NCBI GenBank assembly: GCA_903813345.2 | Contig: CAIIXF020000012.1 | Coordinates: 12,320,932-12,384,931, forward strand | Direction: 5' to 3' | Source: Owenia fusiformis | Taxonomy: Eukaryota; Annelida; Polychaeta; Sabellida; Oweniidae | DNA: 64,000 nucleotides | In this document: piece after piece, positions 36,020-49,124 of the stretch | Layout: each line of letters opens with the position of its first letter | Position numbering within the stretch: position 1 is the first letter of the stretch | Made by a program: the position numbers and the translations under genes | The notes under the pieces: model-generated | What the model was told of the DNA's origin: nothing | Database searches by the model: none | Seen by the model: only the letters and a program-made list of their open reading frames with translations

Positions 36020-36159
36020 TTGCACACATTTGTGTTCTTGTAGTGTCCTTGTATTTATCATGATGTATTTTTGTAAATACCTTTTATAGATTGAGGATAT
36101 TATAAATAATTCAATGCTAATTTAAAATTCACCCAAATTGCAAATAACCTTTATCTTCA

Positions 36160-36600
36160 TCATAACTTGAGTCTGTGCCTTTAACTTTATCTTGACTTGA
36201 ATCAGTATCTCTAACTTCACCTTTCTTGGATCTACCTTTAACTTCATCTTTACTTGAGTCTGTATCTTTAACTTCATCTTGCTTGAGTCTGTATCTTTAA
36301 CTTCATCTTGCTTGAGTCTGTATCTTTAACTTCATCTTGCTTGAGTCTGTGTCTTTAACTTCATCTTGCTTGAGTCTGAATCTTTAACCTCATCTTGCTT
36401 GAGTCTGTGTCTTTAACTTCATCTTGCTTGAGTCTGTATCTTTAACCTCATCTTGCTTGAGTCTGAATCTTTAACCTCATCTTGCTTGAGTCTGAATCTT
36501 TAACTTCATCTTGCTTGAGTCTGTGTCTTTAACTTCATCTTGCTTGAGTCTGAATCTTTAACCTCATCTTGCTTGAGTCTGTATCTTTAACTTTACTTGA
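36160..36600 (-). repeat. 29/30-bp minisatellite, possibly derived from a coding repeat
   Basis: About 12 copies of a 29-base unit (plus strand cttcatcttgcttgagtctg plus tatctttaa). At the 36160-36260 end the units are 30 bases, and on the minus strand read K-D-T-D-S-S-K-D-E-V-K in frame. Farther along, loss of one base per unit rotates the frame and brings in TGA stops. Confidence 0.85.
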
Positions 36601-36892
36601 TCTTTGCTGAATGATGTTCTATTATTATTAATTGATTTTTGCTTGGGCCTATACCTTTCACTTGATCTTGATGCAGTCGATTTTTAACATGCCAAATATA
36701 TTAGGCTTGCATCAAACGACTTCTTTAGAACTGCTTTATAACTTAGGGGCTTAATGGAGAAAGGTTACCAGTGACCAGTCTTGATGAGACTATCATACAT
36801 TGAAATTCTGAAAATTTACTTTTAAGTTGCATAAAACATCATAAAAATTACATGTTGATCCATATTAGGACTGTTGCATACTCAGTGATCTC

Positions 36893-37765
36893 CCCTCGTT
36901 GAAATATCTGAGGCGGGGCACCTCCATGTGTTTTATAAAAGTAAAATGCTCTCATTGCTATTAAATGCGCCTCCTAAAATGTTACAATAAATACAAAGAA
37001 ATTTTTAAGTGTTGGACAAGAAATTACAAAATCATAAAATGTTGCACAAAAAAATACAAAGTGCTAAATTGTTGCACTAAAAAAATAACAAAATTCTCCA
37101 TATTACTTATATATTCTTTAATATACTAAAGATGGCATCCATGTGCATTAACATCTAGTTTTGATATATTCTCCATCATCGTTGTCTTCCAAGGAATACA
37201 GTAAGAGCAACTGAAACATTGTGAATTAAGATTTTTCTGCATTGATTATGTTCAGTCATTAATGAAGATCAATTTCTAAAAATGTTTCTGTCTCTTAGAT
37301 CTGTAGATGTCCCCTCAGTTGTATGTGATAATTTGGCAAACTTTCGTATTATCAAAATCTATACTTCATAATTTAGAAGGTTTTACTATGATAGTGTGGT
37401 TACTCTTTTCAATTAATGTGTTTTTAGATTAGACTACTTTAAAATAAAAAGATGGCGTAAAATTGTGACAGATCAGAGAATGATTTTGATAATTAATAAT
37501 TAAGCGTTGTCCATGGGCTTTCAACAAAAAGCCCATGCTTTGACTGAAAATGAAAAAACTTGAGGTGTTAGTAATGATTTATTCTCAAGGAATCAGTGAA
37601 TCCAGCATGGCTTACATGGTTTTATAGACAGTTTTTCAAGTGAAACTGTGAAATTTATGTCCCTAAGTAGTATAAAATCCACAAGTTCGCATCGCCTCTG
37701 TAAATTTGACTCACCTGGCTTTAACTTTAAGCGTGAGTGATGTAAATGGTGCAAGGCAAAATAGT
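36893..37765. other. Intergenic: repeat fragment, otherwise nothing seen
   Basis: A 'CAGTGATCTCCCCAG' fragment (gtgatctcccctcgttgaaa) lies at 36893-36970, with tandem attgcacaaaaaaatacaaa pieces to 37090. The remainder is AT-rich without exons. Confidence 0.4.
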
Positions 37766-37767
37766 AA

Positions 37768-38052
37768 TGCCTGGGTCACATTTGATCTAAGGCAACTGTA
37801 TGGAGGCTAGTCTTGCTTAAAATACCCTGTACCCCCCCCCCCCCTTTATCCTTCTCTCTAGGTGTATTGCAGGTAAAGAGAGTGAAGGTGACGGGGGGGT
37901 GGATACAGTCTTTGAGCAAGACTATATGGAGGCCATGTGTTACAAATTGAGTGAAAAATGCAGTTTAAAATATAGAGATAAGCAGTATGATGTATATTTT
38001 CTATTGATTTTGTGAAGTTGTAGCCACAACACAGCAAATGTGACTGGGGCTT
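37768..38052. mobile_element. MITE related to the SP1-intron element, with internal insertion
   Basis: Ends read gggtcacatttgatctaagg and (inverted) ccccagtcacatttgctg. Inside, a second foldback runs from ctagtcttgcttaaa to gagcaagactatatg with poly(C) and poly(G) runs, probably a nested insertion. Confidence 0.6.
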
Positions 38053-38608
38053 AAAGGTGCAACAATTAGTGCAGGTTCAACGATCATTGACCAGTGTCAA
38101 AATATACTTAAGTATTTAAGTTTGGTATTTCATCAAGACTAACATATATTTTTAGTATCTACAAAGACACCCCCTGGATGAACATTATTTCAGCTGATAT
38201 TCCTCTTGAAATGTGGTGGATCTCAAAATTCTATTAGTGTGACTCCCTTTAAAGAAGCTTTGAACTTAATTTACACTTCTTAATGCTGAAATTGATAGTT
38301 TATCCATACATTTTAAGAAAATAGGTATGTCAAAGAAAATGTTAAGCCAAATATTGACTTGATAGCTCAGAAAAAATAAACATTTTCCAATTTTCTCTCT
38401 ACAGTCCTTGTTACCCCTTTAAATGCCATTTCCCTCTTGGCTTGAACACAGACGTTCTTCAATCAATGATTAGATATGTACTTAGAATGAATGCCTAAAT
38501 ATATAATGCCCTAAATACTTCAAAATTATTTTATTTCAAATTTTGATGAACATGGTAGAATTATGAAGAGCCAATATGGGGAATGTTGGCAAGAAATTAA
38601 TATATCAA

Positions 38609-38637
38609 TATTGAAGAGAGAGAGAGAGAGAGAGAGT
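38609..38637. repeat. (AG)n microsatellite
   Basis: About eleven AG dinucleotides. Confidence 0.9.
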
Positions 38638-38814
38638 GAGAAGAAGGCAAAATATAAATTGGCAATTTAGCGAGCGGATTTTGAAAATAACTTGCAAGGA
38701 AGGTGTATTGACAGATTACAGCATTAATGATCCTTTTAGGAACAAAGCAAATGGAAGTTTATTTAGATAGTTTGTGTATGTTCATATCGCTTTCCGAATC
38801 AATGAAAACTAAGG

Positions 38815-39870
38815 GTGAATCTCAAACAAACTAAGTTAGTATTACTATCCCCACCAAACTAGCAAATTATTATGAGCAAACTTGAGGTGTATCACAAACA
38901 AACCAGGGTTATATCACTCACAAACAAAGAGAGTATCACAAACTAGCAAATCATCATGAGCTAACTTGTGATGTATCACAAGCAAACTAGCGTTATATCA
39001 CAAACAAACTTAGTATCACAAGCAAACTAGCAAATTATTATGAGTGAATCTCAAACAAATGAGGAAAGTATCACAAACAGACTCGGAAAGTTTAATATCA
39101 TGCACAAACTAGAGATGTATATCACAAACAAACTAGGGTTATATTAAAAACAAATTAAGAAAGTATCACAAACAAGCTAGGATTATATCACAAACAAACC
39201 AGAGGTACATCACTAACAAACTAGGGTTATATTAAAAACAAGCTAGGGTTATATCACCAAGGCTTAAAGTTTTCCGGATTTTCCGGCTAGTTCCGGTACT
39301 TTCAGACCGAAATTTGACCCCCGTGAGATCAGTGCAAATCCGGGTTGATATCAGAGGGGGGTATGGGTTGATCTGAAGCCCAAATAAGTTGAAGACTTGA
39401 GGAAAAAATCGTTTAATTGCGGGCCCCAAAACAGCTGATCAGCTGATTCATGTGTGATTTGTTATTTAATAAATAGGTCAGGTTCATAAATTATGTTTAT
39501 TTTGTCACTCGCCTTTCGCCCAGCGTTCGGATAGTTTCAGGTAAAATATTTTCACAGACTTTAAGCCTTGTATCACAAACAAATTAAGAAAGTATCACAA
39601 ACAAGCTAGGGTTATATCACAAATAAACTAAGAGAGTATCACAAACAAACGAGGGTTATATCACAAACAAAATAAGAGAGTATCACAAAAAAGCTAAAGT
39701 TCTTTCACAAACAAACTAAGAGAGTATCACAAATAAACTAAGGTTATATCACAAACAAACCAAGAGAGTATCACAAACAAACTTAGGTTATATCACAGAC
39801 AAACTAGGGTTATATCACAAACAAACTAAGAGATTATCACAAGCAAACTAGCAAATTATCATAAGCAATC
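38815..39870. repeat. Degenerate 20-24 bp 'TATCACAAACAAACTAG' array, split by an insertion
   Basis: Copies of tatcacaaacaaactagggt run from 38815 to 39258 and from 39572 to 39870. The gap holds a 313-bp insertion. Confidence 0.85.
39259..39571. mobile_element. MITE inserted in the minisatellite
   Basis: Terminal inverted repeats caaggcttaaagt flank GC-richer DNA. The flanks both carry tatcac, but because the host repeat contains that motif, the target duplication cannot be sized. The 65-codon frame inside is not supported. Confidence 0.7.
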
Positions 39871-41820
39871 TAGAGATTTATCACAACCATACATAAACAG
39901 AAGCTGAATGTAGAACAGTCACAACCACAAGTAAACTCGAGAAGTATCATGAACTATGAAGTGATAATAATAATCTAGTCGCAGATCTACAGTTTGATCA
40001 ATTTTTGCTATATAATAAGTATTTTTGTATGGTGCTAGGATGTAAAGAGGATTTAAACCAAGATCAGTTCATATGATATTTCTAATTGCAATGCACATAA
40101 TTAGACAATTGATTTTGCTGTTATATGCTCAGAGGCTTATATAAGCTGATGCAAGAACAGTTACTGTAACATACAGTGTCAGTTGATGATATCAATTGAT
40201 GTCATGTGGTATAGTTCACAGCAAGGTTTTTTATAATCGCATTTTGCTCTGATCAAAGTGTCCATGAATTAGTTTTGCCATGAGAAATATTTGCATTGGT
40301 TAAGAAAGAAAAATTGAATTAAGATACTTAAGGGAGAAATGAACAAATACTTAGTTTGATATTCACATATAGTTAGGCGAGGTGTGTCAATCCAGTCAAT
40401 CAGAACACTCTATTTCACGTAAGTGCATTCAGTAACCAATAACGAACTCAAGGTAACTAATTAAAGGGTTGTCGTCATGGTGATGACTGGACTCGAAAAT
40501 CGAAATTGATATTTTGCCAGCTTGACCCTCGTAAAATATTTCATTGGAAATATTAGTGATTTCATATCTTTTAGATGATTTTATAGAAAATATTTTGCAA
40601 TGTGTGAAAAGACCCAATGCATCATCCTTTCAGGCATTGTTTCCTAAAATTAACACTCGATGCAAGCATCTTATGCAAATTTTGGAAAGCAACACCTTCA
40701 AGGAATGGTCATTCCACATTGCACTGCATACAAGGCTTAAATCTTTAATCAGATTGGAGTTTCTTATCAATATTGTTTGAGAATGAAAGTGAATCCTGCT
40801 TGGATTGGTTTGAAGTGTTTCCATTTAGAGATGTCCACATTTAGTGAAAGGTCTTCAGATCGATGTTAACATTTAGAGGTGTTCCCATTAAAATATGTGC
40901 TTATTAAGAGGTGCGCAAATTTAGAGGTATGAATTAATAAAATCAGATATCCAATATATTGGAACTGACAGAAATAATGTATCATCTGAGAACTTCCACT
41001 GTATGCAGTTAAGACAATATAGTTCATGATAACACAGCTCAAATACTATAGATTTTTAAATCAGGATTATGCACAGAACATCCTTTAGGGACTGCGGGTA
41101 CTACTCAAAAGGAACTTAAACATGATGAAATAGATGAAATTCACACATACGACAAGTTACAAGTTACGTATGGTTACCATGGCAACCTGACTTCAAGGAG
41201 CACCTTGATCAATTTTTTCAATTAGGACGTTTAATGAAATTGTCCCAGTATATGGCTTATTACATGTCATTGCATTACATACTAAGAATTATTAGAAACA
41301 GTACCAATAATGCAGAGTACGTATCTAAGATGTAAGTTGTGCAGTTTCTTCAACCAAGACATTTTATGAAATTTACACATCAATGGATTAAAAAGCTCAA
41401 ACATTTAGGGATTAAGGCTGAAATATGTACATAGACAATTTTCAAGACATTTAATGAAATATTCACATCAATGGATTAAATCTCAAAGCTTAAAGCTGAA
41501 ATATGTTCATGGACAATTTCCTCAATTCAGTGTATTGATGTGATAGACACATTAAAGGACCAAAGCTCAAACATTTAAGGATAAAAGCTCAAACATTAAA
41601 GGATAAAAGCAAAAACATTTAAGGATAAAAGCAAAAACATTTAAGGATAAAAGCTCAACATTAAAGGGTTGGTGCTGAACTATGTACATGTACAATGAAA
41701 GTTTAGGCTACATATACAATAAACGTATACATGTACAATGTGTGGCATGGTGATGGGGTGTGGTTCCTCATCAACTTATGGGACAAGTGTAGATCTTGCT
41801 ACTGGGCGACACATTAGAAT
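39871..41820. other. Intergenic, low-level repeats only
   Basis: 40800-40990 resembles a decayed 'CAGTAAAACCTGT' copy (gtgttcccatt, aagaggtgcgcaaat). 41370-41680 repeats aaagctcaaacatttaagga. No exon with good splice sites was found, although 40544-40780 has a 78-codon frame on the plus strand. Confidence 0.4.
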
Positions 41821-42535
41821 AAATGGTATGTTTATTAAAGTATGATTATTAAAGTGGTCATATGGCTTCTATTTGAAAGATAGTCAGATTTTAGAATTAA
41901 TGGTATGATTATTAAAGTGGTCATGTAGCTTCTATTTTAAAGATTGTCATATTAGAATTAAAGCTATGGTTATTAAAGTGGTCATGTAGTGTCTGTTCGA
42001 AAGATTCTCATAGTGAGAATTAATGGTATGTTTATTAAAGTGGTCATATTACTTCTATTTGAAAGATAGTCAGATATTAGAATTAAATGATTATTAAAGT
42101 GGTCATATTGTTTCTATTTGAAAGATAGTCAGATATTAGAATTAATGGTATGTTTATTAAAGTGGTCACATTGCTTTTATTTGAAAGATAGTCGGATATT
42201 AGAATTAATGGTATGATTATTAAAGTGGGCATGTAGCTTCTATTTGAAAGATAGTCAGATATTAGAATTAATGGTATGATTATTAAAGTGGGCATGTAGC
42301 TTCTATTTGAAAGATAGTCAGATATTAGAATTAATGGTATGATTATTAAAGTGGGCATGTAGCTTCTATTTGAAAGATAGTCAGATATTAGAATTAATGG
42401 TATGATTATTAAAGTGGTCATGTAGTGTATGTTCGAAAGATTGTCATACTAGAATTAATATTAATGGTATGATTATTAAAGTGGTCATATACCTTCTATT
42501 TACCTTCTAGTCAGATATTAGAATTAATTTGACAC
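41821..42535. repeat. 63-bp satellite, about 10 copies
   Basis: The unit begins gaattaatggtatgattatt and continues aaagtgggcatgtagcttct atttgaaaga. A multiple-of-three period keeps a 112-codon minus frame open (repeat MPTLIIIPLILISDYLSNRSY-like), which is an artefact. Confidence 0.92.
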
Positions 42536-42794
42536 ATTCTCTCCTCTAAAGTGTAGTTGTAAAAGATACATCAGGAATCTTGATGTATGGTATTTCACAT
42601 TTTAAACTGCTCATCCATTGTGGAAAAAAATTAAAGATAGGATGAGAATAAAGCAATTGCATTGATTAACATTTAAATGTTCATAATGACAGGTGAAACT
42701 GTAATGAATTAACTGATCAAATTGAGAGAGTTAATCAATAAGAGCTATAAACCACTAGTTGGTATAAATTAATCACCAATATCAACATTTTTCT

Positions 42795-44435
42795 GCTAGG
42801 TTCCTGGTTACCACTGATTCATATTTTTCATTTCACTGATAACATTTTAAGGTAGTTCTGCTAGGTTCTTGGTTACAACTGATTCATATTTTTCATTTCA
42901 CTGATAACATCTGAAGGTGGTTCTGCTGGGTTCCCGGTTACAACTGATTCATATTTTCATTTCACTGATAACATTTTAAGGTAGTTTTGCTAGGTTCCTG
43001 GTTACAACTGATTCATATTTTTCATTTCACTGATAACATTTTAAGGTAGTTCTGCTAGGTTCTTGGTTACAACTGATTCATATTTTTCATTTCACTGATA
43101 ACATCTTAAGGTGGTTCTGCTGGGTTCCTGGTTACAACTGATTCATATTTTTCATTTCACTGATAACATTTTAAGGTAGTTTTGCTAGGTTCCTGGTTAC
43201 AACTGATTCATATTTTTCATTTCACTGATAACATCTTAAGGTAGTTCTGCTAGGTTCCCAGTTACAACTGATTCATATTTTTCATTTCATTGATAACATC
43301 TTAAGGTAGTTCTGCTAGGTTCCTGGTTACAACTGATTCATATTTTTCATTTCACTGATAACATCTTAAGGTAGTTCTGCTAGGTTCCCAGTTACAACTG
43401 ATTCATATTTTTCATTTCATTGATAACATCTTAAGGTAGTTCTGCTAGGTTCCTGGTTACAACTGATTCATATTTTTCATTTCACTGATAACATCTTAAG
43501 GTAGTTCTGCTAGGTTCCCAGTTACAACTGATTCATATTTTTCATTTCATTGATAACATCTTAAGGTAGTTCTGCTAGGTTCCTGGTTACAACTGATTCA
43601 TATTTTTCATTTCACTGATAACATCTTAAGGTAGTTCTGCTAGGTTCCCAGTTACAACTGATTCATATTTTTCATTTCATTGATAACATCTTAAGGTAGT
43701 TCTGCTAGGTTCCTGGTTACAACTGATTCATATTTTTCATTTCACTGATAACATCTTAAGGTAGTTCTGCTAGGTTCCTGGTTACAACTGATTCATATTT
43801 TTCATTTCACTGATAACATCTTAAGGTAGTTCTGCTAGGTTCCTGGTTACAACTGATTTATATTTTTCATTTCATTGATAACATCTTAAGGTAGTTCTGC
43901 TAGGTTCCCGGTTACAACTGATTCATATTTTTCATTTCACTGATAACATCTTAAGGTAGTTCTGCAGCTCTGCTAGGTTCCTGGTTACAACTGATTCATA
44001 TTTTTCATTTCACTGATAACATTTTAAGGTAGTTTTGCTAGGTTCCTGGTTACAACTGATTCATATTTTTCATTTCATTGATGATATCTTAAGGTAGTTC
44101 TGCTAGGTTTCTGGTTACAACTGATTCATATTTTTCATTTCACTGATAACATCTTAAGGTAGTTCTGCTAGGTTCCTGGTTACAACTGATTCATATTTTT
44201 AATTTCACTGATAACATCTTAAGGTAGTTCTGCTAGGTTCCCGGTTACAACTGATTCATATTTTTAATTTCACTGATAACATCTTAAGGTAGTTCTGCTA
44301 GGTTCCCGGTTACAACTGATTCATATTTTTAATTTCACTGATAACATCTTAAGGTAGTTCTGCTAGGTTCCCGGTTACAACTGATTCATATTTTTCATTT
44401 CACTGATAACATCTTAAGGTTCCTGGTTACAACTG
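42795..44435. repeat. 65-bp satellite, about 25 copies
   Basis: The unit starts ggttacaactgattcatatt and ends ttctgctaggttcct. Alternating ctgg/ccca variants show two-unit duplication steps. Confidence 0.95.
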
Positions 44436-45831
44436 ATTCTACCATAATTCTTAAATATCTGTACAAAAATGTTAGAAATATTACCTATATAATTTAATAT
44501 TATTACCACATTGACAGGCCTGTTCTAGGGGTACCGTATAAGTTCTAGTTTAGAAGGCATTTATTTTACTATATTGACCTGAGGAATATGTGACAACATA
44601 GTTGCGGCACTGGCTGGCCATAATGGTAGGCCAATAATGGATATAACAGCCTGAAAAATGAGATATCGTTCAATGCATATAATATTCGTTCAGTGGTACT
44701 CAGTTCTTGCTATTTCAACCATGGGCATAAATGGTGGTAATAATACTAATAACGTCATTTCTGCGGGCAAAATAGTGAAATATTGCCCTTTGAAATGACG
44801 TTATTGTGCTATTGTTAATTATAGTCTTGAGAATTAAGGTTTATTATTAGGTTATCTAAATGTATCAGAGTAACAGGTACTCATGTTAATAGTCAATGAA
44901 TGCAGGTATTAATTAAAAGGTGACAATATACAAATAGTGACTGCCATTGAGGGCAATAGTGTAAATTATTTCCCCGAGGCAATATCATCTGAAATGTACT
45001 ATTCCTGAAGCCGCAATATTCCCGCTTCTTTTATTTGAGGGAATATAACTTTCGAAGAGAGATAGTAAATCTATTTTGGGACACGTGACTAGGTATTGAC
45101 CAATCAGGATTAGTGTAACATATTGGGTATATAATAATACAGAATGGTTCATTATTATAGAGTTGTCTTGTAGAATTTGACTTATCGAATATTTATTTCT
45201 ACCTTTGGTAGGGGAGGGTGTATTATGCACTTTTTCTTTTCACCTTTTTCTTGCCATGTTCTGTAACCATTTTTTTTATTTTCCTGTTGCCACTTGGGCA
45301 TACATATTTTTAAGGTGGAATCACCCTTAGGTGTAGATATAAACTTTTTTTTAAATAATTGTCAAAAATATTTATTTTAATCAGAAGCATTTTCACATGT
45401 CTTAAATCTGGTAGACATTTTGTGTTGAAAGTGTTTTGTTCATTGCCTTTTATGTAACCTATCATGATGAACATCAAGTCTTTCATCATCTTTATCATCA
45501 TTTTTATTGTACCTTGTTCTACGGAGATCCACGTGATTCAACATATTTAGAGATGGGTTTCCTTTACCTAGGTTACCCTGACCTTTTATTCAAATGGAAA
45601 ATTCATTTTTAGCAACACATACTCGGCAGATTTATTTTTATTTCAACTTTAATAACAATACGTCACCACTTCTGGTGATGACATAAATATGTATTTCCTA
45701 CAAATTATAGCCTATATTTCATTTCATAATTACAAGTTTAGGCATCCTTCCTGCGTGCCCTGTCTCTATTTATCATATTCTAAAAATATATTTTCCAGAA
45801 TTATTCCTTTAATTAACGTTTGTATATCATA
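44436..45831. other. Intergenic; one strong hairpin
   Basis: 44750-44815 folds as aataacgtcatttc against gaaatgacgttatt with gggcaaaatag/tattgcccttt inside. 45650-45690 carries the closing palindrome of the 'GTCACC' family. No gene seen. Confidence 0.5.
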
Positions 45832-46925
45832 CGAGGGGTGATCCAAAAGTCTTGGACGCCCTGCTCTAATTTTATCAGTTTTTGATAAAATTACTTTAAA
45901 CTTTCCAATAATAAAGACCAACAACTTAACTACTTTGTGTATTAATTTCATGGAGAAATGATATATTTTAAGTAGTTTTCTAGATAATTTTTAATATAGG
46001 GACCCTGCCACCCGGAACGGTATTCGCACATGGCAACTTTCAGCCTTAAATGTTGCCGCTATTTCACTTGTTTCGCAAGTCTTGACCACTATCTTTCTTT
46101 GAATTTTGAATGTTAAACCATGTTAGTTTACTTCCTTTGTTACTAGGCAACCAATTAATTTTGTTTTAGTTATAATGTCACGTATGACAATGGCCGTATA
46201 TGTCAAATTCTAAGAAAATGACATCAGACAAGCAACCCTCATTCTGGTATCATTTTTGCTGCAACATGGCTGCTGAAATGCAGAACATGAAAGAAATCAA
46301 AGTGGAACAAAGAATACTGCAAGATATTTTCACTATTATTAGACCTTGAGCAGCTACCATATGCACGATACAGTCTAGATATGGCTCCATGTGATTTTCT
46401 TCCTTTTCTCCAGAAAAAAGGAGGGTTGAAAGAATTTTTTTTATTACTCATTGTATGAGGTTTAGAGTGGCACTCCAGCAGCATTTGTATCACATAAGCA
46501 ATGGCGGATTCATAAATGACTTCCATTCATTGGTAAAGCGGTATGAAAAATGAGTTAAAATTCGCGGAAAATATGTTGAAAAGTAGGTCTTAATATGTTA
46601 AGATGATGATGGCAGATGGCACTCAGACTGAAAATTGGAAATTCTCTCATATCATGACTAGTGTTAGGTTGTGCACCTGCACCTAAAGTATTTGCCATAT
46701 TATAACAGTTGTGACGTGATTTGCTATATTTAAATACCGTTCCGGGTGGCAGGGACCCGGTATTAAAAAATATGTAGAAAAGTAGCTGAAATATATTATT
46801 TTCTGTTGAAACTTATACACAAAGTTGTTAAGATGTTGATCTTTACTCTCTGAAAGTTTCATGTAATTATATTAGAAAATAGCAAAGTTAGAGCAAGGCG
46901 TCCAAGACTTTTGGATCACCCCTCG
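45832..46925 (+). mobile_element. Decayed mariner element with 193-bp inverted repeats
   Basis: It begins cgaggggtgatccaaaagtc and ends in its inverse, with TA on both sides as in the Tc1/mariner superfamily. The inverted repeats are unusually long (45832-46024 against 46733-46925) and diverged, ending at ccctgccacccggaacggta. Between them is only the tail of a mariner transposase on the plus strand: 46354 onward reads L-P-Y-A-R-Y-S-L-D-M-A-P-C-D-F, the catalytic-Asp motif region of mariner (usual form YSPDLAPCDFF). About 46470-46553 has a GFINDFHSLVKRYEK-like end. Frame breaks and the loss of the N-terminal and most of the catalytic part make it non-functional. Confidence 0.85.
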
Positions 46926-46935
46926 TAGATAAGAT

Positions 46936-47157
46936 TTACTGTACTTCTACTTAATTTGACGCCCGTCTTAATTTGGCGGATCCGCCAAATTGTTAAAGTT
47001 CATCAAATTAAGTACCCCGGTAATTTTAGTACCATGTAAATTAGTACCATTTGTTCATTGTAATATCGAAAGTCCAACATATTAAGTAGCCGCCAAATGT
47101 TCAAAACAGCAAATCCGCCAAAATAAGTAGTGCCAAATTAAGTAGAAGTACAGTATG
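46936..47157. mobile_element. MITE with perfect 22-bp inverted repeats
   Basis: Both ends are tactgtacttctacttaatt (+tg) in inverted orientation, including a likely TA duplication. The interior repeats tccgccaaa/aattaagta in both senses. Confidence 0.85.
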
Positions 47158-47264
47158 TGATATCTGAAGTAAGAGAGGAAAACCATTTCTAACCCAGAAA
47201 ATTCTTATTTGTTTTTATGTTAATTCAATTCACTGAAAGAACAATTCTCGGATTGGAGAACTAA

Positions 47265-47605
47265 GTTCATCAATCTAAATGAGCATTATCCCTGCTTCGG
47301 ACAAATTTGATTTTTCTACATAATATAGATTTGAATGTCTTCTTTTGAATAGTCATAATTTAATTTGGGTAATATTTCTAGATTTTTCGCAAAAAAATAT
47401 TAGCGCAGTACACTGATGAACTTTTTTCCCCAAATCGAGACTTGTATTTTATTGAATCGGTCTAATTGAGCGTTATCCCTGCTTCAGATCAATTTGTTAT
47501 TTTTACATCTTGTAGATTTAAATGTCGTCTTTTGAATGTTCATAATTTAATTTGGGTAATATTTCTATATTTTTCATGAAAAAATTATTAGCCCAGAAGA
47601 CTGTT
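47265..47605. repeat. Direct duplication, 187-bp offset
   Basis: Two diverged copies share tatccctgcttc, ttgaatgtcttcttttgaat and cataatttaatttgggtaat. Confidence 0.75.
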
Positions 47606-48448
47606 CTCCAAACCGAGAATCGTCCTTTGTATCAGTGAGCCACAAACTTGTATTAATCCTCTATTTTTACAAAAATAAACTAATATCTCAAATCGCAACA
47701 TGACACCATCTTTGAATATCGTAACACTTGTCACGACATGTCATCATTTTAGATTAAAAATAGAAGCTGTTATTTGCTTCATATGGTTTCTTACAACAAG
47801 ATCTGGAGAAAATCTTGTAAATCAACATTGCGAGTAAAAAAGTAATATATCATTAATTGACAATTACACCGATTTTCTTCCACCACCCACAAATTATGTT
47901 GTCGACTTAATAACAGTTATTGTTATGACGATATGATTATGTTTTAATAACACAATTAATTGGAATGTACTTGAGCGATAACGCAACAATGATCATTAAA
48001 TTCTTGGGAAAATTCGCTGTTATTAAGTGCATTATCTTCTTAAATCAACAAAAAGATTATATAAACGTACATCTCATTTTTGTAACCGTTTAATTTCAGT
48101 CTTACAGACATCTTGGATTCTAAAAGATGACTAGATTATGTAATGTTTAGCTTAAAATCAACTTTCTTAGCATAAGTAGCATTTGTCAATCAATTCAGAG
48201 ATACGTTTCTATTGTGCCGATCTGAGCTGACTACGTTAATAATTGACATTGGTAGTCATGTGATAATCAGGATTTCTAAATTGTCTTAAAGGCTTTGTTT
48301 TAGCAACGATCGGAAAACATTCAGTATAATATTCAATTTCAAGTGACTTATTGTTCCTTCTGTAAATCCAATCCCTAATTTCCTGAGTCGGACGAGATCG
48401 CTTAATGCTATTCTGATATTTTGATTCATTACTTATTTTTGCTTTCAG

Positions 48449-48927
48449 TAATTGAGCCTACGAGTATTTGCGAAGGAAGCGATATAGGATCTACATTCTA
48501 TCACAACTTCAATAAACCAGGCTCCAGCCATAATCAAAGCCAATCACAAGGTCATACTGTGTCACATGATCAACGTGGGTTAACACGAAAACAGGGGAGC
48601 GTATCACAAATCCCCGAAGAAAAATCAGATGTTACAAGTACTGATTCTGTACCCAATGCTCATAATTCTGAATCAGAGAAAAAACTCCATAAAACTGGTA
48701 GTGAAGAATTACTAGCCCAGTTGACAACCACCGTGGAATCCCCGCCCAGAGTGAAAAATAAAGTGGCGAAATATTCCAGTGGAAATGCTTTCTTACTCGA
48801 CAAAGTCGTCCCATTATTGAACTCAGAAAGTGCTCTTAAAGAATCAGGCTCTATTCTGAAGGCAAATGAAAAGAATGGTGCTAAAAGTCCAAATCAAGGA
48901 GTCAATGGAATAGTATTAACTTTATAA
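48449..48927 (+). CDS. Terminal exon of an unidentified plus-strand gene (disordered, Ser/Asn/Gln-rich)
   Basis: An acceptor (ttttgctttcag) ends at 48448 and is followed by an open frame in phase 1 to TAA at 48925-48927, about 159 codons starting (V)IEPTSICEGSD. The peptide has no membrane segment. It is rich in Ser, Asn, Gln and His in its first half (SSHNQSQSQGHTVSHD), and Lys/Glu-rich later (SEKKLHKTGSEELLAQL). It looks intrinsically disordered and resembles no family I know. No upstream exon was found in the repeat-filled 34-48 kb interval, so the 5' part may be distant. It ends only about 200 bases before the start codon of TIR-HEAT B on the same strand. An alternative, 5' sequence of TIR-HEAT B, is unlikely because of the in-frame stop. 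Confidence 0.45.
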
Positions 48928-49124
48928 CAATTTCCCACGTTTTTGACACATTTTATCAGAACCTCAAAAGCTCGATATTTTATGTCTTGATTGGTGAATG
49001 GACCAACAAAGAATTTGGGTAAACTGAATTTGAGTGGTATATCGAACTGAATCCCAAAATGTTTGAATGTTGTGTGTTGTCATTGCTGAATCATTTGACT
49101 GAACTGTAGTGCACGTATTCCAAG

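Noticed and set aside
42083-42421. 112-codon minus-strand frame of 21-residue repeats
   Set aside because: Artefact of a 63-bp satellite; composition is low complexity and the frame ends with the array.
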